From Sphingobacteriaceae bacterium (GTDB lineage: Bacteria; Bacteroidota; Bacteroidia; B-17B0; Aurantibacillaceae), in contig CANGGP010000002.1 of the NCBI GenBank assembly GCA_947453445.1, forward strand, positions 1 to 64,000: a stretch of 64,000 nucleotides of DNA, given 5' to 3'. The notes under the pieces are model-generated. The model was not told the origin of the DNA. It did not search any database and was given only the letters and a program-made list of their open reading frames with translations. The position numbers and the translations under genes are program-made. This document shows positions 33,323-40,411 of the stretch, piece after piece; the first letter of the stretch is position 1; the number at the start of each line of letters is the position of its first letter.

Positions 33323-34756
33323 TTAAAACTCACAATTATTCGGCGTTCTTGGAAAAGGAATTACATCGCGTACATTGCCCATGCCGGTTACAAACATGAT
33401 CAATCGTTCGAAGCCTAAGCCAAAGCCAGCATGTTCGCAGGCCCCAAAGCGGCGGGTATCGAGGTACCAATCTAATTCGTGGTGTGGAATGCCGATTTCT
33501 GTCATGCGTGCTTCCAATTTATCTAAACGTTCTTCGCGTTGTGAGCCGCCAACAATTTCGCCAATGCCCGGAAATAAAATATCCATGGCGGCAACGGTTT
33601 TACCGTCTTCGTTTTGACGCATGTAAAAGGATTTAATTTCTTTCGGGTAATCGGTTAAGATCACCGGTTTTTTAAAATGTTTTTCAACCAAATACCTTTC
33701 GTGCTCGCTTTGCAAATCAACGCCCCATTTATCAACGAGGTACTGAAATTTCTTTTTCTTGTTGTGATTGCTTTCACGCAAAATGTCGATGGCTTGTGTA
33801 TAGGTAATGCGCTCAAATTGGTTGTCTAAACAAAATTGTAATTTGTTCAGCAAGTTCATTTCGCTGCGTTCGTTTTGGGGTTTTTGTTTTTCTTCTTCCT
33901 CTAAACGGGCGCTTAAAAATTCAATGTCTTCGCGGTTTTTCTCTAATGCTGTTTTAATCACATATTGCAACATTTCTTCGGCCAAATCCATGTTGTCTTT
34001 TAAATTGCAAAAAGCCATTTCGGGTTCAATCATCCAAAACTCGGCCAAATGTCTGGCGGTGTTGCTGTTTTCGGCCCTAAAGGTTGGTCCGAATGTATAA
34101 ATATCGCTAAAGGCCATGGCGGCTAGTTCACCTTCCAACTGTCCGGAAACCGTTAGGTTGGTTGATTTGCCAAAAAAATCTTGTTTGTAATCAACGTTTC
34201 CGTTTTCATCTTTTGGCGGATTAGCGATATCAAAATTGGTGACGCGAAACATTTCGCCGGCCCCTTCGGCATCGCTTGAGGTGATGATGGGGGTGTGGAT
34301 ATACACAAAACCTTTTTCATTAAAAAACTGATGGATGGCGAAAGCCAAGGTGTTGCGCACGCGGAACACGGCGCCAAAAGTATTGGTACGAAAACGCAAG
34401 TGGGCGATTTCGCGTAAAAATTCTAAGCTGTGTTTTTTTGGTTGCAGAGGATATTTTTCGGCATCGCTGTCGCCAAGGATTTCAACCTGTGTGGCTTTTA
34501 ATTCAACGGTTTGTCCTTTGCCTAAGGATGGCACTAAAATACCAGTAGCACTAATTGCCGCGCCGGTAGTGATGCGTTTTAAAATGGATTCATCGGTGGT
34601 ATTAAAGTCAACCACCACTTGTAAATTGTTATTGGTAGAGCCATCGTTGAGGGCGATGAATGAATTATTTCTGAAGGTACGCACCCAGCCTTTAACGGTA
34701 ATGCTTTGTTCGGCTGCAGGTGTTTTTAAAATATCTTTAATACGTAATCGGGCCAT
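33323..34756 (-). CDS. asnS: Asparagine--tRNA ligase
   Basis: The 477-residue protein begins with an OB-fold anticodon-binding domain ([24 protein letters not shown]). The class IIb catalytic core follows, with motif 1 around [21 protein letters not shown], motif 2 [25 protein letters not shown] and motif 3 [33 protein letters not shown]. Absence of the AspRS insertion domain and the motif-3 ending make it AsnRS. It charges tRNA-Asn with asparagine directly in the cytoplasm. Length is normal. Fragments of its last codons recur twice downstream, next to the two lipoprotein genes. Confidence 0.96.
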   Translation of the reverse strand: MARLRIKDILKTPAAEQSITVKGWVRTFRNNSFIALNDGSTNNNLQVVVDFNTTDESILKRITTGAAISATGILVPSLGKGQTVELKATQVEILGDSDAEKYPLQPKKHSLEFLREIAHLRFRTNTFGAVFRVRNTLAFAIHQFFNEKGFVYIHTPIITSSDAEGAGEMFRVTNFDIANPPKDENGNVDYKQDFFGKSTNLTVSGQLEGELAAMAFSDIYTFGPTFRAENSNTARHLAEFWMIEPEMAFCNLKDNMDLAEEMLQYVIKTALEKNREDIEFLSARLEEEEKQKPQNERSEMNLLNKLQFCLDNQFERITYTQAIDILRESNHNKKKKFQYLVDKWGVDLQSEHERYLVEKHFKKPVILTDYPKEIKSFYMRQNEDGKTVAAMDILFPGIGEIVGGSQREERLDKLEARMTEIGIPHHELDWYLDTRRFGACEHAGFGLGFERLIMFVTGMGNVRDVIPFPRTPNNCEF

Positions 34757-34828
34757 TGTTGTTGAATTTGAGATGGTAAATTTAATAAGATTTTGCGATT
34801 CACTCGGCCTTTAGATTTTCTAAATCAT

Positions 34829-34990
34829 CTAAATTCCATGTCCAACGAGGTTGCGTCTTAACCAAATATCTAAGTCGCCAGTAAATCTTGGGTGTCCATG
34901 AACACCAACAGCATAACCTCCAACGATTAGGTATTCAACCTTGTGTTTTTGTAACAATATGACAAATTCTTTGAAGTCTTGGCTGAACAT
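34829..34990 (-). pseudogene. Truncated nucleotidyltransferase (MNT/AbiEii-like)
   Basis: A 53-codon frame, too short for the ORF track, reads MFSQDFKEFVILLQKHKVEYLIVGGYAVGVHGHPRFTGDLDIW and then stops soon after. VGGYAVxxHGxPRxTxDLDIW is the nucleotidyltransferase core of DUF6036/type IV toxin-antitoxin-like proteins (GG...HG..R.T.D.D). Those proteins normally continue for well over a hundred more residues, so this copy is truncated. Its ATG lies inside the 3-prime end of the preceding small gene. Confidence 0.7.
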
Positions 34991-35123
34991 TATTATTTAA
35001 ACTAAAATAGTGTTGTCTTAATATTTCAATAGCGGAAAGTCTATCCATATCGCTCCTCGTCAGCCAATAATTAAAAGTTGATTCTTTCGCCTTTAAACTT
35101 GTTATTTTCAAGATTTTCTCCAC
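34935..35123 (-). CDS. Small protein usually paired with a nucleotidyltransferase
   Basis: A GTG at 35123, five bases after the -7 box TATCTTTG, gives 62 residues: VEKILKITSLKAKESTFNYWLTRSDMDRLSAIEILRQHYF...PRLQRICHIV. The YWL...R..AIE.LRxQY...RLQRV layout is what I recall of a small helical protein encoded directly upstream of DUF6036-type nucleotidyltransferases. The reading frame is intact, but the partner gene is truncated, so the module is likely dead. Function is unknown, and a toxin-antitoxin-like role is only inferred. Confidence 0.55.
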   Translation of the reverse strand: MEKILKITSLKAKESTFNYWLTRSDMDRLSAIEILRQHYFSLNNNVQPRLQRICHIVTKTQG

Positions 35124-35128
35124 TATAA

Positions 35129-35136
35129 CAAAGATA
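35129..35136 (-). promoter_or_regulatory. -7 box TATCTTTG before the small gene
   Basis: TATCTTTG on the minus strand ends five bases before the GTG at 35123. It supports that start and fits the short-leader pattern seen elsewhere in the window. Confidence 0.45.
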
Positions 35137-35282
35137 CAAAAATTTGAGGGTTTTGAACGCCTTTCTATCAATCAATCAGGCTAATTAGAATTATTAAAGC
35201 ACTATATATTGAGTTAAAAATTGCGATTCTAACCCCAAATAGTTTCCTATTTTATAACACTTGCAATTATTTAAAATTAAAC

Positions 35283-35497
35283 GCTGTTCTCCCGAATAAA
35301 ATTAATCGCCAGAAATGAAAGTTTGCGACAGGGACTGAACGAAAGCCCACACGCAGACAAATGCTATGATTTTGTTGGTTGAAGCGGCGACCGGAGGAAG
35401 CCCCTGCAAACCTACAAAATCAGCATTTGGCAAGCGTGGCTGAAGAGAAGGCCCGGTGGCAATTGGCTTTTTTGAATTTACAACAGCCAATTGACAG
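35283..35497. repeat. Structured repeat element 0 with two hairpins
   Basis: gcgacagggactgaacg begins the element. caaatgctatgattttgttgg pairs with cctacaaaatcagcatttgg, flanked by ccacacgc/gcgtggc, forming a long imperfect hairpin. A second, caattggct (35460-35468) with agccaattg (35485-35493), precedes gcgccc. Its ends resemble elements 1 and 2, but the stems differ. A possible remnant of the 36048 gene tail (ataaaattaatc[gt]cc[ag]gaaa) lies at its left. Confidence 0.6.
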
Positions 35498-36033
35498 GCG
35501 CCCAAAAAATATAATCACTAAACTTTGGCCTTCACTTCCTTAAAGACCGTCACGTCAATATCATCCGCCATCGCCTGATAATTAAAAATCAAATCGTGTA
35601 TAAAATTAATCTCCGGAAACGAATTGCTGCGCAAGGGATGGAGCGGTTTGTTTGAGCTCCTTTATCGCGGGGTTCTTTTTTCCCGCGATAAAGAGCGAGC
35701 CGCGAGAGCCCGACCCATGATTGAAAAAACTTCCAGAGATTTTTAGGTTTTTTCAATCATGGGATGCGCCCAAAAAATATAATCACTAAACTTTGGCCTT
35801 CACTTCCTCAAAGACCGTCACATCAATGTCATCCGCCATCGCCTGATAATTAAAAATCAAATCGTGTATAAAATTAATCTCCGGAAACGAATTGCTGCGC
35901 AAGGGATGGAGCGGTTTGTTTGATCTCCTTTATCGCGGGGTTCTTTTTTCCCGCGATAAAGAGCGAGCCGCGAGAGCCCGACCCATGATTGAAAAAACTT
36001 CCAAAGATTTTTAGGTTTTTTCAATCATGGGAT
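35498..36033. repeat. Two tandem 268-base units: gene-tail copy plus two perfect hairpins
   Basis: Units 35498-35765 and 35766-36033 are near-identical. Each begins gcgcccaaaaaatataatcac, then holds a minus-strand copy of the last about 35 codons of the gene at 36048 (stop at 35518 and 35786). Hairpin A follows: ctttatcgcggg (35660-35671) with cccgcgataaag (35682-35693). Hairpin B is cccatgattgaaaaaac (35714-35730) with gttttttcaatcatggg (35747-35763). A third start of the unit at 36034 runs into the intact gene. Confidence 0.85.
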
Positions 36034-36047
36034 GCGCCCAAAAAAAA

Positions 36048-36293
36048 TTAAACCTTTTGTTTTAGCTCTTCAAAGTCTTTAGCATCAATATCATCCGCCA
36101 TCGCCTGATAATTAAAAATCAAATCGTGTATAAAATTAATCTCCGGAAACGAAATGGCCCGAATTTTATGCAACACCACCTTAGTACCAAGCATTTGTAG
36201 TTCTTCAAAATTTCGTTCATCCAAAATTTTAAAATAGCTCTTGTTATTTTTATACATACGGTACAGGGGAAAGTTTATATCTTCGGACTTCAT
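36048..36293 (-). CDS. Small conserved hypothetical protein
   Basis: The ATG at 36293 gives 81 residues (MKSEDINFPLYRMYKNNKSYFKILDERNFEELQMLGTKVVLHKIRAISFPEINFIHDLIFNYQ...). The INFPxYRxYxNNKSYFKI opening followed by FEELQ and FINDLI-like ending is a pattern I associate with an uncharacterised Bacteroidota family; I cannot name it. It is acidic, soluble and probably alpha/beta. Its start codon overlaps that of the divergent nuclease gene (ATG at 36292 on the plus strand), which is very unusual. Copies of its last 35 codons recur twice just downstream. Confidence 0.7.
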   Translation of the reverse strand: MKSEDINFPLYRMYKNNKSYFKILDERNFEELQMLGTKVVLHKIRAISFPEINFIHDLIFNYQAMADDIDAKDFEELKQKV

Positions 36294-39150
36294 GGCCAAG
36301 GCGTTTTTAAAATCGGTTGCTGATTATGTTTACGAGCATCACAAAGATACGGTAGATAAGTTATGTATTGTACTGCCAAATAAACGTGGGGCATTATTTT
36401 TAAAAAAACACCTGGCCCAAAGTTTCGGTAAAAGCATTTGGTTGCCCACCATCATTAGCATTGAAGACTTAATTAACCAACTCAGTGAATTACAAATTTT
36501 AGAGGAAATTGATTTGGTGTGTTTGCTTTACGAAAGTTACCGTGTTTGCTACGGTGCAGATGCTGAGCCTTTTGAAAGTTTTGCAAAATGGGGACAAATT
36601 ATTTTGCAAGATTTTAATGAGATTGACCGTTTTTTGGCCGATCCAAGTCAGATTTACGACAACTTAAAACACATTAAGGAAATTGAAAATTGGAGTTTGG
36701 GTGAAGAAAATTTAAGCGAATACCAAAGCAAGTATTTGCACTTTATGAATAGTTTGGGTCCGATTTACCAACATTACACCCGCCGCTTGTTATCGAAACA
36801 ACAGGCCTATCAAGGTTTGGCGTATCGACAGGCGGTAAAACATGTTGAAGTATCAGATTATCCGAATCAATTTTCTTGTTTGCTTTTTTGTGGTTTTAAT
36901 GCCTTGAATGCGGCTGAAATAAAAATTATTCAAACACTTAAAAACAAACAAAAGGCCGAGTTGTTGTGGGATGCAGACGATTATTATCTCAACAACAAGA
37001 ACCAAGAGGCCGGTGATTTTTTACGGCAAGACTTTGCTTTGTTTCCTGCCAAGCAACAATACTTTATTGAAGAAAATTTTAAAGCAGAAAAAGACATACA
37101 GATATTATCGGTGCCTAAACAAATGGGTCAAGCCCAAGTGGTGAAACAAAGCTTGAATGCATTGTTGCAACAGGGTGTGCTGGCCGATAAAATTGCCATT
37201 GTTTTGGCCAACGAAAAAATGCTTTGGCCGGTTTTGAAGCAATTGCCTGAAACAATTGAGCATGTCAACATCACCATGGAGTATCCGATTCAGTTTACCT
37301 CGTGTTACGAACTCATTGATCAACTCATTCAGTTGCAAGTAAATTTCGCCAAACTAAATCGCCGCGAAAAAGTTATTTATCACAAAGATTTGTTGGCCTT
37401 GATGCGGCATCCCATTTTTAAATCCATTGCTCAAGCGCATGGGGCCAAACCGAATTGGAATTTGATGATTAAACAAATTAATCAACGCAATTTGGCATTT
37501 ATTACTGCAAAACATTTGCAGGAAATTTTTGGGGATGATTTACCGATTTATCAGAACCTGCTTTGGGCTTACGACTCAACGCTTGCTTTTTCGGTTGGCG
37601 TGCAAAACATGATAGAAGTACTTACCGGCTATTTTGTGGCCCAAGCACAAAACGCGCAATTGGCTTTGGAATTGGAGTATCTGCATGTGTTGTCGCTTAA
37701 CTTTAACCGCTTGATTGAATTACTCAAACAATACAGCTATTTTTCAACCTGGCCGGCCTTTAAACAATTGTTCACACAAATCATTGGGCATTTAACTTCG
37801 CCCTTTGTTGGTGAGCCATTGCAAGGTTTGCAAGTAATGGGTGTTTTAGAAACCCGTACCCTTGATTTTGATCATTTAATTTTGGTGAATGTAAATGAAG
37901 GGGTGTTGCCGGCTGGTAAAACGGCAGGTTCATTTATTCCGAATGATTTAAAACGTGCCTTTGCCTTGCCCTTGTATTCAGAAAAAGATGCCATTTACGC
38001 CTATCACTTTTACCGCTTGATTCAAAGGGCAAAAACCTTGTTGGTAACATACGACAGTGAAACCGATTCGATGGGCAAGGGTGAGAAAAGTCGTTTTGTG
38101 ACCCAGTTGCAACTCGAATTAAAAGCCTACAATCCATTGATAAAAATTGAAGAGCGCACTGTGGTTGATGCAAACAAACTCAGCGAAGCTTATCAAAAAA
38201 TTAGCATTCAAAAAAATGAAGAAAACTTAAAAGCCATTTACGATAAGGCTTTGAGCAGTGAAATGTACGCGTCGTTATCGCCTTCATCACTCACTGTTTT
38301 TAAAGAATGCAGTTTAAAATTTTATTTTCGATACGCGGCAAATTTAAAAGAAACCGAAACGGTAGAGGAGGTCGCCGAGGCAAACACTTTTGGCTCTATT
38401 CTTCACAAAGCCTTGGAATTAATTTATGCCGACCAAATTCAATTACAAGTTGAGAAAGGTGTTTTGCAAAACAAATTAAAACAAGTGAACACCTTTGTGC
38501 GCACTGCCTACATGGCCTTTTTTGATGACAAGGAACCACTCGGGAAAAATATTTTGCAGGAGGAAGTGATTAAAGTGTATTGCAAAAAAGTGTTGCAAAA
38601 CGATATGGCTTTGATTGCATCTTTGGAGGCTTCGAAACAACATTTGCAGATTGTTGATCTTGAAAAGGAATTTGTGGCAGCCATTGAAGTGCAGATCAAG
38701 GGGCAAAAGCAAACTGTTTATATCAATGGTAAAATGGACAGAATTGACAAGGTGGGGGAGCAGTACCGAATTATTGACTATAAAAATTCGGTAAAGGCCG
38801 GCGACAAATTTCAATTCACAAGTTTTGATGATTTGTTTACTGATGTGAACTACAATAAACAATTGCAATTATTCATTTATGCCTGGTTGCTCCATAAAAA
38901 TAATTTTTGTCCTGCCGAAATGCTGCAGCCTTGTATTGTGCCTTTAAAAGTATTTGAAAATGAACCCAAGTTCATTAAAAACGATAAAATGCCTTTGCTT
39001 TTTAATGCTTCTTTTTTGTTAGAATTTGAAAATGCTTTGTCGGTTTTTATTGCAAAAATTTTTGATAAAAACAATGCCTTTGAACAATGTGATGACAAGG
39101 ATATTTGTTTGTACTGCGCCTACAACAGTATTTGTAATATTCCGAATTAA
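36292..39150 (+). CDS. AddB-like PD-(D/E)XK nuclease/helicase-related protein
   Basis: The ATG at 36292 gives 952 residues. The N-terminal part has the helicase-like fold of AddB (DKLCIVLPNKRGALFLKKHL) and HLILVNVNEGVLPAG...SFIPNDLKRAFALP. The C-terminal PD-(D/E)XK nuclease spans from LSPSSLTVFKECSLKFYFRYAA through FGSILHKALELIY and YINGKMDRID to YRIIDYKN, with the His, Asp and D-x-K residues visible. One early Cys (KEC) and three late ones (DICLYCAYNSIC) form an AddB-type [4Fe-4S] staple. With an AddA partner elsewhere it should process double-strand breaks for RecA. Nothing in the window encodes AddA. Confidence 0.87.
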   Translation: MAKAFLKSVADYVYEHHKDTVDKLCIVLPNKRGALFLKKHLAQSFGKSIWLPTIISIEDLINQLSELQILEEIDLVCLLYESYRVCYGADAEPFESFAKWGQIILQDFNEIDRFLADPSQIYDNLKHIKEIENWSLGEENLSEYQSKYLHFMNSLGPIYQHYTRRLLSKQQAYQGLAYRQAVKHVEVSDYPNQFSCLLFCGFNALNAAEIKIIQTLKNKQKAELLWDADDYYLNNKNQEAGDFLRQDFALFPAKQQYFIEENFKAEKDIQILSVPKQMGQAQVVKQSLNALLQQGVLADKIAIVLANEKMLWPVLKQLPETIEHVNITMEYPIQFTSCYELIDQLIQLQVNFAKLNRREKVIYHKDLLALMRHPIFKSIAQAHGAKPNWNLMIKQINQRNLAFITAKHLQEIFGDDLPIYQNLLWAYDSTLAFSVGVQNMIEVLTGYFVAQAQNAQLALELEYLHVLSLNFNRLIELLKQYSYFSTWPAFKQLFTQIIGHLTSPFVGEPLQGLQVMGVLETRTLDFDHLILVNVNEGVLPAGKTAGSFIPNDLKRAFALPLYSEKDAIYAYHFYRLIQRAKTLLVTYDSETDSMGKGEKSRFVTQLQLELKAYNPLIKIEERTVVDANKLSEAYQKISIQKNEENLKAIYDKALSSEMYASLSPSSLTVFKECSLKFYFRYAANLKETETVEEVAEANTFGSILHKALELIYADQIQLQVEKGVLQNKLKQVNTFVRTAYMAFFDDKEPLGKNILQEEVIKVYCKKVLQNDMALIASLEASKQHLQIVDLEKEFVAAIEVQIKGQKQTVYINGKMDRIDKVGEQYRIIDYKNSVKAGDKFQFTSFDDLFTDVNYNKQLQLFIYAWLLHKNNFCPAEMLQPCIVPLKVFENEPKFIKNDKMPLLFNASFLLEFENALSVFIAKIFDKNNAFEQCDDKDICLYCAYNSICNIPN

Positions 39151-39367
39151 TGAAGTGCTTGGCTTTTTCGCCGTTTTTGACTCATTGCTATCCGAAATAA
39201 ATCTTGCCTTACAGTTGTGTCATTCAATTTGAAAGGGTTTCAGGTTGCTAAACAGCGAGTGGTCTTGATTTTATAAAAGGTGCACAGTAAACCTTTTAAT
39301 TGAAATCGGTTAGCATTTTCAGCCGCATCGTCAATTAATTTCTTACTTTCTTTTTTCTTGATAATGA

Positions 39368-39389
39368 CAAATGTGCATTGGCACATTTG
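39368..39389. repeat. Perfect nine-base hairpin caaatgtgc/gcacatttg
   Basis: caaatgtgc (39368-39376) and gcacatttg (39381-39389) are perfect inverted copies around attg. No T-run follows, so it is not a typical terminator. Confidence 0.7.
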
Positions 39390-39472
39390 AGCGGGGTTGA
39401 GCGGTGGCCAAAAATTCAAGGCAATGCGATTTTCTTTGCTTTTTTAATTTGTTTAGCAAAAAATTATTTCTT

Positions 39473-39501
39473 CTTACTTTTTTCTTAGTCAAAAAAGTAA
39501 G
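39473..39501. repeat. Perfect 11-base hairpin cttactttttt/aaaaaagtaag
   Basis: 39473-39483 pairs with 39491-39501 around cttagtc. Hairpins of this type are common in Bacteroidota intergenic repeats. Confidence 0.7.
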
Positions 39502-39933
39502 CAAAAAGACAAGCCAAAAATATTGCTAACGCGCCTCTTGGAAATCTACGATTTTTACGCGCGCTTGCGCACAAGGCTAATTTGCACTAAAATCTTGATT
39601 TCTCAATTCACCCCGACTCGGCTCCTATTTTTGGCAGGCCAGCGCACTCTAATTTCTATTCTTTTAGCATTGGTGCGTTCAATAAGTACCTTAAATTAAT
39701 TGGCCAGAGAATAGTTGATATAAAAAATTCAAATCACGCAGAGTTTCGCCGCGCTTGCCCTGGCCTGCGCACTTGGATTTTCCATAACTTTAAAATTGAC
39801 ATTGCCTTTGAATTTATTTTTTAAACGTCACCTACACCCAGTTCTCAAATACAAAAAGTTTCAAGCATCTCGATTCCCCGTGCGGTGGGCTTGGCGCGGC
39901 GCGATGCCTAAGCGGGTGAATTGATTTTTAGTA

Positions 39934-40046
39934 GAAAGACAGCAAAGGCCGCAACGCGAAGGCTTTGCGCAAGCTGCGGTTTCAAAGCTGCTGTGTGCGA
40001 GAGACAGTGTGATTGAATGCAGCTTTGGTTACTTTGCTAGTCTTTC
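39934..40046. ncRNA. Candidate multibranch structured RNA or DNA element
   Basis: gaaagacagcaaag (39934-39947) pairs with ctttgctagtctttc (40032-40046) with a single bulged base, closing a 113-base domain. Inside, ccgca (39949-39953) pairs with tgcgg (39975-39979), and aaagctgc (39984-39991) with gcagcttt (40019-40026). These stems are nested as a three-way junction. The interior is GC-richer than its surroundings. No ORF crosses it in a sensible way. No promoter or family match is known to me, so RNA status is inferred from the fold alone. Confidence 0.4.
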
Positions 40047-40094
40047 AACAAAAAACAAGAGCGGGAAGCGTTCGCCGTGCCTTGTTTTCTTTTG

Positions 40095-40124
40095 TTTCTT
40101 TTCTTTAACAAGAAAGAAAAGAAA
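40095..40124. repeat. Perfect 12-base hairpin tttcttttcttt/aaagaaaagaaa
   Basis: 40095-40106 pairs with 40113-40124 around aacaag. It follows the multibranch element by about 50 bases. Confidence 0.7.
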
Positions 40125-40142
40125 GATTAGGATAATTTCTAC

Positions 40143-40168
40143 CTTCTTTTGTCTTTACACAAAAGAAG
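40143..40168. repeat. Perfect ten-base hairpin cttcttttgt/acaaaagaag
   Basis: 40143-40152 pairs with 40159-40168 around ctttac, immediately after the previous hairpin. Confidence 0.7.
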
Positions 40169-40411
40169 CAATACCAAGATAAACTCAGGATGAAATTTCT
40201 TGAAAACCACTCCTGACCACCAAATCTCGAAAGCCTGTTAGGGCTTCAGAAAATTACAGTAATAGCTCAAAGCCAATTGTGGCCTTGCTTATTATCTTAA
40301 AGATTCGTAAGCGCCATGTGGAAAATCTAGTCTTGTTCTTAAAAATTTAATTTAAATTATCCCTGACAGTAGTGTTTTTGAATCAAACAGCAGCTTGGTG
40401 TTAAATCAATT

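Larger units (their letters stand above)
32268..33356. repeat. Tandem duplication, period 831 bases, at the asnS 3-prime end
   Basis: The bases upstream of lipoprotein A (32268-32525) repeat those upstream of lipoprotein B (33099-33356) at an offset of exactly 831. The match includes the asnS stop codon (32492 versus 33323) and continues into the first about 160 bases of both lipoprotein genes. It then ends abruptly inside the coding regions. Confidence 0.8.
39151..40411. other. 1.26-kb noncoding region rich in hairpins
   Basis: No credible gene is found. The sequence holds several perfect hairpins and one multibranch fold (listed separately). A GC-richer patch at about 39880-40030 (gcggtgggcttggcgcggcgcgatgcc) contrasts with AT-rich flanks. 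Phrases such as aaaaaagtaagcaaaaagacaagcc resemble dispersed intergenic repeats of Bacteroidota. The region separates the addB-like gene from the convergent mutS2 gene. Confidence 0.6.

Noticed and set aside
34335-34814. Plus-strand 159-residue ORF
   Set aside because: It is antisense to the well-supported asnS gene and has no recognisable features.
35498-36033. Possible CRISPR or integron cassette array
   Set aside because: The 268-base units contain coding tails and hairpins; no short-repeat/spacer pattern, no integrase and no recognisable attC core was found.
38476-38868. Minus-strand 130-residue ORF
   Set aside because: It lies fully inside the nuclease domain of the AddB-like gene on the other strand.
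39151-40411. tRNA or rRNA in the long noncoding region
   Set aside because: The multibranch fold lacks a T-loop (TTCRANY), an acceptor CCA context and tRNA-size arms; no rRNA-like segment was seen.
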